Shown in pieces: positions 24,124-29,876 of a stretch of DNA of 29,876 bases. The notes below the pieces were generated by a model. It saw only the letters and a list, made by a program, of their open reading frames with translations. It did no database searches and was not told the DNA's origin. The stretch comes from Micavibrio sp. UBA7657 (GTDB lineage: Bacteria; Pseudomonadota; Alphaproteobacteria; Micavibrionales; Micavibrionaceae). The stretch spans positions 1 to 29,876 of the forward strand of contig DLHX01000009.1 of assembly GCA_002483465.1 (NCBI GenBank). The letters are read 5' to 3'. Numbering within the stretch: position 1 is the stretch's first letter; the number at the start of each line of letters is the position of its first letter. A program made the position numbers and the translations under genes.

Positions 24124-25194
24124 TTGAGTACCAGCACTGCCACGAGAGCTTTTCATCCTGTCCTTACCCCCGTTTTCAGCATGGTGGGGGCCGAGTATTT
24201 CGACCCCACGAAAGAAGCCCACCAAAGCGTTTACAGCTATCTCGAGAACGACATGGTTGCGTCCCACCTGAACGCCAAACCTTTCAACCACGCCCTCGCC
24301 CTCGAACAAGGCCAGGCTCTGCAAGAGCTTCTTATTTCACTCCGCGCGCCTGTCATCATGGGCAACGGAAAGCAAGGCCTGCTCGATCAGATCTATACCG
24401 CCGACCCTTCCTTCTCCATGGTCTCACGCGAGGATGACGGGCAGTTTCACCTCAAAACACTCTGGAGCCGGTTTTACCATGACAAGCGCCAGCCGGAAGT
24501 TCTGGAACAACAAAAGACACTGACCGCCAGCTTCACCAATGCCTGCAGTGATCTCATCATATCGCAAAGACAGGCGCGTCATTATTTCGAGGGCGGCGAT
24601 CATCTCTACGACATGGCGCGCGACATCATCTGGGGCGGCTATAAACCGAAGAACGGAAAGTTCGAGCCGAACGAAGGCCGTTCAGAACCGGGAGCCGTGG
24701 AGGAGCTTGCAACCTTTATGGGGCTGCATGCTCCGAGCGCAATAGGCCTAGAAGTGCTCAGGCCTTTTTATCATCTCGATACGTCCTGCGCCTTCCTGCC
24801 GCGCGGCGAAGTGGTTTGCTGCACCGACGGCATGACGGAAGACTCTTATGAAAGGCTCATCGATAATGCCTTCACTCGTTTCGGAATGGATTGGAAAAAG
24901 AACCTGATCCTGATGAGCCGCGAGGAAGCCGAATTCGGTTTCGCCTGCAACCTGATCATCGTCGATGAAAACACCATCATCATGCCGGAGAGCTGCCCGA
25001 GCCTGGCCACGAACCTCCGGGAGCGCGACTATGACGTTTACACCGTCGACCTCAGCGAGATTCTGCGGGCGGGCGGCGGGGCGCACTGCATTATAAACCG
25101 CCTCAACCAGCTGCGGGTGCCCGGCGGCCTGCTCCGCAACCCTAATTACCTGAACGAAATCAGGGCGCAATTCAGCCTCTCCCCGGCTGCCTGA
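24124..25194 (+). CDS. Guanidino-group-modifying enzyme superfamily protein (amidinotransferase/deiminase-like)
   Basis: A 356-residue cytoplasmic protein from a TTG start, preceded by a GGTGAT ribosome site. The alpha-beta propeller superfamily (arginine deiminase, DDAH, amidinotransferases) is indicated by RHYFEGGDHL (155-160 core), FYHLDTSCAFL (His217, Asp219) and the nucleophile region GGGAHCIINRLNQL (Cys332), plus DENTIIMPESCP. All three catalytic positions are kept, so it is probably active. It cannot be assigned to deimination, demethylamination or transfer from sequence alone. Sitting inside an arginine biosynthetic cluster is unexpected, since a deiminase would undo the product. A regulatory, salvage or special biosynthetic role is possible. 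Confidence 0.72.
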   Translation: MSTSTATRAFHPVLTPVFSMVGAEYFDPTKEAHQSVYSYLENDMVASHLNAKPFNHALALEQGQALQELLISLRAPVIMGNGKQGLLDQIYTADPSFSMVSREDDGQFHLKTLWSRFYHDKRQPEVLEQQKTLTASFTNACSDLIISQRQARHYFEGGDHLYDMARDIIWGGYKPKNGKFEPNEGRSEPGAVEELATFMGLHAPSAIGLEVLRPFYHLDTSCAFLPRGEVVCCTDGMTEDSYERLIDNAFTRFGMDWKKNLILMSREEAEFGFACNLIIVDENTIIMPESCPSLATNLRERDYDVYTVDLSEILRAGGGAHCIINRLNQLRVPGGLLRNPNYLNEIRAQFSLSPAA

Positions 25195-25235
25195 GCCCCC
25201 GAATTAACTGTTTGACAATCCAGAGCAATGAAAGC

Positions 25236-25263
25236 AAAACTGCATTTTTAAAGGCGGTTTTTT
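25236..25263 (+). promoter_or_regulatory. Hairpin with T-run overlapping the argF ribosome site
   Basis: AAAACTGC (25236-25243) can pair with GCGGTTTT (25254-25261), 8 pairs including one G-U, around a 10-base loop, and the T-run continues to the base before the argF ATG. The AAAGGCGG Shine-Dalgarno lies in the loop and 3' arm. It could act as a weak terminator or hide the ribosome site. A TTGACA lies at 25212-25217 but without a clear -10. Confidence 0.35.
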
Positions 25264-26157
25264 ATGGGCGCACCCAGGCATTTTCTCGACCTCAATGACA
25301 TCCCCGGCGATACGCTGAAGGGGATCCTCAAAAACGCGCATGCGCTGAAGAAGCAGAAATTCTCGCCGCCGCAGATTTTTGCGGGCCTCTCGCTCGCCAT
25401 GATTTTCGACAAGCGCTCGACCCGCACGCGCATGAGCTTCGAAGTCGCGATGAAGCAGCTCGGCGGGCACACGCTGGTGATGAACGCTGAAGAAATGCAG
25501 ATCACCGGCGCGGAGAGCATCGAGGACACGTCGAAAGTTCTCTCGCGTTTCGTAGACGCCGCGATGTTCCGGATTTCAAGTCATGAAAGATTGCTGGAGA
25601 TTGCGAAATACGCGAGCGTGCCGATCATTAACGGCCTGACCGATCATTCGCACCCGTGCCAGATCATGGCCGACCTGATGACCATCGAGGAAAAACTCGG
25701 CGGCGTCACGGGTAAAAAAATCGCGTGGTTCGGTGATTACAACAACGTGGCGCGCACATTCGCACAGGCTGCGCCGATCTGGGATTTCCAGCTCATTGTT
25801 TCCTGCCCCGAGGATCTGAAGCCCAAAACCGCACTCAAGAACGTCACCTATATAAAGGACGCGAAAGAGGCTGCTAAAGACGCCGACGTCGTCGTCACCG
25901 ACACGTGGGTTTCTATGGGCCAGGAAGGCAAGGCGATCGATAAATTCTTCCCGTGGCAGGTCAACACCGCGCTGATGAAGCAGGCCAAACCGAATGCGAT
26001 CTTCATGCACTGCATGCCGATCCATCATAATGAAGAAGTCACCGACGAGGTGCTGGCAACGCCCGCTTCCGTCATCTATGACGAGGCCGAAAACCGCCTG
26101 CACGCGCAGAAGGCAATTTTGGCTTGGTGTTTGGAGAATTCCGGCGTAAAAGTCTAG
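25264..26157 (+). CDS. argF: Ornithine carbamoyltransferase ArgF
   Basis: ArgF joins ornithine and carbamoyl phosphate to make citrulline. The 297-residue protein has the carbamoyl-phosphate motif STRTR (52-56), HPCQ (130-133), the ornithine loop TDTWVSMGQE (Asp203, SMG 207-209) and the catalytic cysteine in MHCMPIHH (Cys240). The SMG loop indicates ornithine rather than acetyl- or succinylornithine as substrate, which implies that a deacylation step must occur elsewhere. The usual HCLP is HCMP here, a conservative change. A good AAAGGCGG site precedes the ATG, and argG follows 21 bases downstream. Confidence 0.92.
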   Translation: MGAPRHFLDLNDIPGDTLKGILKNAHALKKQKFSPPQIFAGLSLAMIFDKRSTRTRMSFEVAMKQLGGHTLVMNAEEMQITGAESIEDTSKVLSRFVDAAMFRISSHERLLEIAKYASVPIINGLTDHSHPCQIMADLMTIEEKLGGVTGKKIAWFGDYNNVARTFAQAAPIWDFQLIVSCPEDLKPKTALKNVTYIKDAKEAAKDADVVVTDTWVSMGQEGKAIDKFFPWQVNTALMKQAKPNAIFMHCMPIHHNEEVTDEVLATPASVIYDEAENRLHAQKAILAWCLENSGVKV

Positions 26158-26178
26158 AAATTCACAGAGGAAACTAAA

Positions 26179-27429
26179 ATGGCTAAAGAAAAAGTAGTAC
26201 TGGCATATTCCGGCGGTCTGGACACGAGCGTTATTCTCAAATGGCTGCTGGAGCAGAATTACGACGTCATCGCCTACATCGCCGATGTCGGGCAGGAAGA
26301 GGATTTCAAAGCCGCCAAGGAAAAAGCGCTGAAAGTCGGCGCGTCGAAAGTTTACATCGAAGACCTCAAGGAAGAATTCGTCACCGACTTCATCTTCCCT
26401 GCCTTCAAGGCCAACGCCGTTTATGAAAGCCGTTACCTGCTCGGCACCTCGATCGCGCGCCCCATCATCGCCAAGCGCCAGATTGAAATCGCCGAAAAAG
26501 AAAACGCGCAATATGTTGCGCACGGCGCTACTGGTAAGGGCAACGACCAGGTCCGCTTCGAGCTCGGCTATTACTCACTGAAGCCCGACATCAAGGTCAT
26601 CGCGCCGTGGAAGATGCCGGAATTTTTATCCCGCTTCCGCGGTCGCACCGACATGATCCATTATTCCGAGCAGCACGGGATTCCCATTAAAGCCTCCCGC
26701 GCGAAACCTTATTCCGAGGACGACAACCTGCTCCACATTTCCCACGAAGCGGGAATTTTGGAAGACCCGGGCGCGCCCTGCGCGGAAGATGTCTATTCGC
26801 GCACCGCGTCGCTCAAGGATGCGCCCGACACGCCGGAAATTATCACGCTGACATTCAAGGACGGCATCCCGGTGAAGGTTGAAAACGAATCTTCCGGCAA
26901 AACGGAAACCAAACCGCTACCGCTGTTCATGTATTTGAACGAGCTCGGCACCAGGCACGGCGTCGGCCGCCTCGACATGGTCGAAAACCGTTTCGTCGGC
27001 ATCAAGTCGCGCGGCGTGTATGAAACGCCCGGCGGCACGATCCTGCTCAACGCCCACCGCGATTTAGAGCCCCTCGTGATGGACCGCGAAGTGATGCGCA
27101 TCCGTGACGGTCTCTCGATGAAAGTGGCGGAGCTGATCTATAACGGCTTCTGGTTCTCGCCGGAATTCGAATTCCTGATGCAATGTATCGACGCATCGCA
27201 GGACGGCGTCGACGGCTCGGTGGACGTGCAGCTTTACAAGGGCCACGCCTACCCGATCTCGCGCACGTCATCCGTCGCGCTTTATGATCCCAAGCAATCC
27301 TCGATGGATGAAGCCGGCGGGTACGATCAGCAGGACGCGCAGGGCTTTATCCGCATCAACGCCGTGCGCCTGAAAAACCACACACACAGGAAGCGCAAGG
27401 GCGGGAAAAAGGCCAGCAAGGCGGCTTGA
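26179..27429 (+). CDS. argG: Argininosuccinate synthase ArgG
   Basis: ArgG condenses citrulline and aspartate with ATP. The 416-residue protein starts VVLAYSGGLDTSVILKWL, the PP-loop of the long-known ArgG type. It has YLLGTSIARPIIAK, HGATGKGNDQVRFELGYY, the citrulline/aspartate-binding PYSEDDNLLHISHE and SRGVYETPGGTIL. Length and motifs are normal; the tail is Lys-rich. The ribosome site AGAGGAAAC is strong. argH, which completes the pathway, is not in the window. An AT-rich hypothetical gene begins directly at its stop. Confidence 0.96.
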   Translation: MAKEKVVLAYSGGLDTSVILKWLLEQNYDVIAYIADVGQEEDFKAAKEKALKVGASKVYIEDLKEEFVTDFIFPAFKANAVYESRYLLGTSIARPIIAKRQIEIAEKENAQYVAHGATGKGNDQVRFELGYYSLKPDIKVIAPWKMPEFLSRFRGRTDMIHYSEQHGIPIKASRAKPYSEDDNLLHISHEAGILEDPGAPCAEDVYSRTASLKDAPDTPEIITLTFKDGIPVKVENESSGKTETKPLPLFMYLNELGTRHGVGRLDMVENRFVGIKSRGVYETPGGTILLNAHRDLEPLVMDREVMRIRDGLSMKVAELIYNGFWFSPEFEFLMQCIDASQDGVDGSVDVQLYKGHAYPISRTSSVALYDPKQSSMDEAGGYDQQDAQGFIRINAVRLKNHTHRKRKGGKKASKAA

Positions 27430-28155
27430 TTGAGCGATCTGATCAACATACCTCTTGAACAACGCGAGATCATCGCTATGGGCGTCGCGTTTTTTTCTAT
27501 TCTGACTACCGTCACAGCTTTATTCGGTTACAGATTGGCATTAAAAAATTGGGGAATTAATAGCCAGCTCAATCTTTCGATTGCACCTACCAACAGAAAA
27601 TTCTCAGAATCGGAAATTGAATCAGATAATCATAAAAAAGTAGGACTTTCTTTATCATTGTATTTCAAAATAGAAAATTTTTCTAAAACAGCAATTATAA
27701 TTGAAAAAATATATTTTCCGCTTAATGCTCACGCCTCTATTTTTTTGGGCAAGGAGTTTTTAGGTCCGGGAATTCAATTTAATGAAAATGGATATAATCC
27801 ATCTGATAACAGCGAGGGCGTAGATGTTATCAATCCAAATGAAACTAGAGTATTAAGAGTTTACGTCGCTTATGACAGTAAAAATTTCAAGCCTGTAAAA
27901 TTGTTAGAAAAATTAAATCGCATGTATGTGGTTGCACGTTTCTCTGGCGATAAAATTAATAAAAAGCAAAAATACAGACTTACTAGTAAATCAGAGCTAT
28001 CGTTGGCTGAGGAAAAGTTGCTGTTGGAAGGTGGATATTATAAATTGCCCTTGAAAATAGAAATTGAGAGAAAGATAAGAAGGCATCTGACGCGAAAGCA
28101 CTATGGAACAAGCGTAAGCATAGCCAATGTGACAGCAAAAAATCCTTTGGCTTAA
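27430..28155 (+). CDS. AT-rich hypothetical protein with one N-terminal TM helix
   Basis: A 241-residue protein, apparently starting at the TTG that immediately follows the argG TGA. Residues about 15-37 are a hydrophobic helix (IIAMGVAFFSILTTVTALFGY), followed by a polar beta-rich region (LSLSLYFKIENFSKTAIIIEK; TRVLRVYVAYDSKN) and a basic helical end. It resembles small bacterial membrane-anchored hypotheticals with an Ig-like domain, but I name no family. It is the most AT-rich gene in the window, in sharp contrast to argG, which suggests horizontal gain. No obvious ribosome site precedes it, so translation may be coupled to argG. Confidence 0.6.
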   Translation: MSDLINIPLEQREIIAMGVAFFSILTTVTALFGYRLALKNWGINSQLNLSIAPTNRKFSESEIESDNHKKVGLSLSLYFKIENFSKTAIIIEKIYFPLNAHASIFLGKEFLGPGIQFNENGYNPSDNSEGVDVINPNETRVLRVYVAYDSKNFKPVKLLEKLNRMYVVARFSGDKINKKQKYRLTSKSELSLAEEKLLLEGGYYKLPLKIEIERKIRRHLTRKHYGTSVSIANVTAKNPLA

Positions 28156-28188
28156 TAGCCAATTTAATTCCTAGGCGCCCCATGCAGA

Positions 28189-28218
28189 ACTGGATGCCCG
28201 CCTTCGCGGGCATGACGA
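28189..28218. repeat. TGCCCGC-type palindromic intergenic repeat
   Basis: The element AACTGGATGCCCGCCTTCGC and its continuation to 28218 contain a perfect 8-bp inverted repeat, ATGCCCGC (28194-28201) and GCGGGCAT (28206-28213), with a CTTC loop. This short repeat type is scattered in many proteobacterial genomes and yields a spurious MPAKAGIQ peptide in translation. Here it sits between convergent genes and may also act as a bidirectional transcription end. Confidence 0.75.
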
Positions 28219-28243
28219 TGAGGTTGTATATAAATTTGTTCAC

Positions 28244-29590
28244 TTATTTCTCCTTCTCCGGCATCCAGTTTTTCGGGTCGGCGGGCTTTTGTTCGCCGGT
28301 GATCATGTTTTTGACTTCGCTTGTATCGGGGAACCAGACGTAAGGGATTCCCTTGCGGTCTGCGAACTTGATCTGGTCGCCGGTTTTTTTCGGCGCGTGG
28401 TACATCTCGACCTTGATGCCGTTTTTGCGCAGCGCTTGCGCGGCGGCGGCGGCCTCGGCGCGGCGCTCCTCGGACGGTAGCACCATCAATATGTTGGCGG
28501 GAGATTTACGTTTCGTGTCGAATGCGCCTTTTTCGATCATCCGCGCGAATAAACGCGAAAAGCCGATGGATATGCCGACGCCGGGGAGTTTTTTATTGAT
28601 GTAACTGCTTGCCAGATCATCATACCGCCCGCCGGAGCAGATAGAGCCGTAGCCCGGGTCATCGGCAAAAACCGTTTCATATACTGTGCCGGTGTAGTAG
28701 TCGAGGCCGCGGACAATCGACAGGTCGGCGACGACGGCGCCGGGGGGGAGGTGGGAAAGTTGGTCGAGAACTGAGCACAATTCTTCAACGCCCTTAAAAT
28801 ATGTTGGTGTGGCAGGGGTTCTTTCTAGTTCAGAAATCTTGCTATTTAACTCTTCACTTGTTGAGGCTTTAATTTTTGAAAGCCCTATAAGAATGTTTGC
28901 TGCATTCCAGTTTGCTCCAAAAGAGCTGTATGAGCAGGCTTTTGAAAGGTCGCTGAATGTTTTCCCTTCTCCAGCTTTCTCAGCCTTATCAAGTATTCTT
29001 AAAATGGCAGGAATGTCTGATATTCCTCCGTCTTCAAGAAACCCCGTAAGTATCTTCCGATTACTCACCCTTAACTGTATTTTCTCATTCTCCATCCCCG
29101 GCAAATCCGTCAGCACCTCCCAGATAATCGCGGGCATTTCAGCGTCGAAGTGCAGGGGCAGGGAGTCGTTGTTGATCACATCGATATCGCATTGGTAGAA
29201 CTCGCGGAAGCGGCCCGCCTGCGGGCGTTCGCCGCGCCAGACGCGCTGCATCTGGTAGCGCTTGAACGGGAACACGAGTTTATCCCAGTGCTGCGCCACG
29301 TAACGGGCGAGCGGCACGGTCTGGTCGAAATGCAGGGCGAGGCGGGCTTCGGATTTTTCGCCTTCTTCCCTGTGCAGCCGCTCGATGACGTAGATTTCCT
29401 TGTCCACTTCGCCCTTGGCGGCGATAACCTCCAGTTCCTCCACGCTCGGGGTTTCGATGTTGCAGAAGCCGTAACTTTCGAACACGCGGCGGATATGATC
29501 GAACCATTGCTGTTCGATCAGGCGCTGTTCCGGCAGCCACTCGGGGAAGCCGCTGACAGGCTTGGGCTTGTATAGTTTACGCTCGCTCAT
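28244..29590 (-). CDS. hisS: Histidyl-tRNA synthetase HisS
   Basis: HisS charges tRNA-His. The 448-residue protein has class II motif 2 in FKRYQMQRVWRGERPQAGRF with FYQCDIDVI, the histidine-specific HisA motif RGLDYYTGTVYE and HisB SICSGGRYD, motif 3 in GVGISIGFSRLFARM, and an anticodon-binding domain (about 350-440). It is a full synthetase rather than the HisZ paralogue because both His motifs and the C-terminal domain are present. The insertion region (about residues 165-265, bases 28800-29100) is coded by clearly more AT-rich DNA than the rest. It converges on the AT-rich gene and is followed upstream by cobT on the same strand. Confidence 0.93.
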   Translation of the reverse strand: MSERKLYKPKPVSGFPEWLPEQRLIEQQWFDHIRRVFESYGFCNIETPSVEELEVIAAKGEVDKEIYVIERLHREEGEKSEARLALHFDQTVPLARYVAQHWDKLVFPFKRYQMQRVWRGERPQAGRFREFYQCDIDVINNDSLPLHFDAEMPAIIWEVLTDLPGMENEKIQLRVSNRKILTGFLEDGGISDIPAILRILDKAEKAGEGKTFSDLSKACSYSSFGANWNAANILIGLSKIKASTSEELNSKISELERTPATPTYFKGVEELCSVLDQLSHLPPGAVVADLSIVRGLDYYTGTVYETVFADDPGYGSICSGGRYDDLASSYINKKLPGVGISIGFSRLFARMIEKGAFDTKRKSPANILMVLPSEERRAEAAAAAQALRKNGIKVEMYHAPKKTGDQIKFADRKGIPYVWFPDTSEVKNMITGEQKPADPKNWMPEKEK

Positions 29591-29636
29591 GGTATTGGTT
29601 TTACAGGATTTTTTGGGTTATGGCTAGAGCAGGAAT

Positions 29637-29876
29637 TTATCTTTCCTCAAACAACTCATCCAGCTTACCAATGAGAGCGGTGGCCAGTTCGTCGGCATCG
29701 GCGATGGTCAGGGCCTTTTTATAGTAGCGCGTCACGTCATGCCCGATGCCGATGGCAGTCAGCTCCACCTCGGAATGATCCTCGACCCACGTAATGACGC
29801 TGCGCAGATCCTGTTCGAGAACATTGGAGGGGTTCACCGATAAAGTTGAGTCATCCACCGGCGCGCCGTCGGAAAT
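29637..29876 (-). CDS. cobT: 3' end of cobaltochelatase subunit CobT
   Basis: The last 79 residues of a gene entering from the right edge. The peptide ISDGAPVDDSTLSVN, then IGIGHDVTRYYKKALTI and a final KLDELFEE match the C-terminal von Willebrand A domain of CobT, the AAA-cochelatase partner that inserts cobalt in aerobic vitamin B12 synthesis with CobN and CobS. There is no start inside the window; the frame is open to base 29876. It is 46 bases upstream of hisS on the same strand. Confidence 0.85.
   Translation of the reverse strand: MSDGAPVDDSTLSVNPSNVLEQDLRSVITWVEDHSEVELTAIGIGHDVTRYYKKALTIADADELATALIGKLDELFEER

Noticed and set aside
25576..26523. Long open frame of 315 codons on the - strand opposite argF and argG
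   Set aside because: It lies antisense to two clear, motif-complete enzymes, crosses their intergenic gap and has no recognisable motif. It is explained by the codon structure of the real genes.
27983..28243. Open frame on the - strand containing MPAKAGIQ
   Set aside because: The peptide is the known spurious translation of the palindromic repeat and the rest is antisense to the AT-rich gene.

Overview
The window reads as a chromosomal segment of an alphaproteobacterium. The strongest evidence is a full-length CtrA response regulator that keeps Asp51 and the family's DNA-binding half. It is supported by a TipF-like polar flagellum protein, FlhF/FlhG, a YejABE-type peptide importer and the tail of the aerobic cobaltochelatase CobT. 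Coding density is very high, most genes are GC-rich, and no stretch over 300 bases lacks a gene. I saw no rRNA, tRNA, CRISPR array, IS element or phage gene. The genus cannot be fixed from sequence alone; a predatory or Micavibrio-like lineage is possible but unproven.

Layout. 1-5.8 kb is a flagellar block: flhF-flhG and a FliK-like gene on the + strand run tail to tail into fliI-fliJ on the - strand. 5.9-7.4 kb holds a secreted peptidoglycan-binding protein, a strong terminator and ctrA behind a very AT-rich region with seven TTAA tetramers. 7.4-11.4 kb carries a membrane-anchored EEP-family hydrolase, pgsA, pyrD and a TipF-like protein with a degenerate EAL domain. 11.4-18.6 kb is a dispersed yej importer (yejA, yejB, yejE; no yejF), interrupted by a DUF4145-type gene, kdsB, a histidine phosphatase, a TPR protein and a small - strand gene. 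18.6-19.7 kb has an AT-rich membrane protein and a divergent YqgE/AlgH-like protein.

19.7-27.4 kb is an arginine biosynthesis cluster: an uncharacterised P-loop protein, argC, argB, argD, a guanidino-modifying (amidinotransferase/deiminase superfamily) enzyme, argF and argG. No argA/argJ, argE or argH is present here. In front of it lies the most notable signal in the window: a possibly leaderless 14-codon ORF (19711-19755) that ends Arg-Arg-Arg-Pro-Arg-stop. Its Arg codons run into the 5' arm of a terminator-like hairpin (19747-19780), and a downstream segment can pair with the hairpin's 3' arm over 12 bp. This looks like a ribosome-mediated arginine attenuator.

The right end holds an AT-rich hypothetical gene, a TGCCCGC-type palindromic repeat, hisS (-) with a conspicuously AT-rich middle, and the 3' end of cobT (-).

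The genes fall into three themes: the polar flagellum and its cell-cycle control (flhF, flhG, fliI, fliJ, ctrA, TipF-like), envelope and uptake (pgsA, kdsB, yej, PG-binding protein), and arginine supply.
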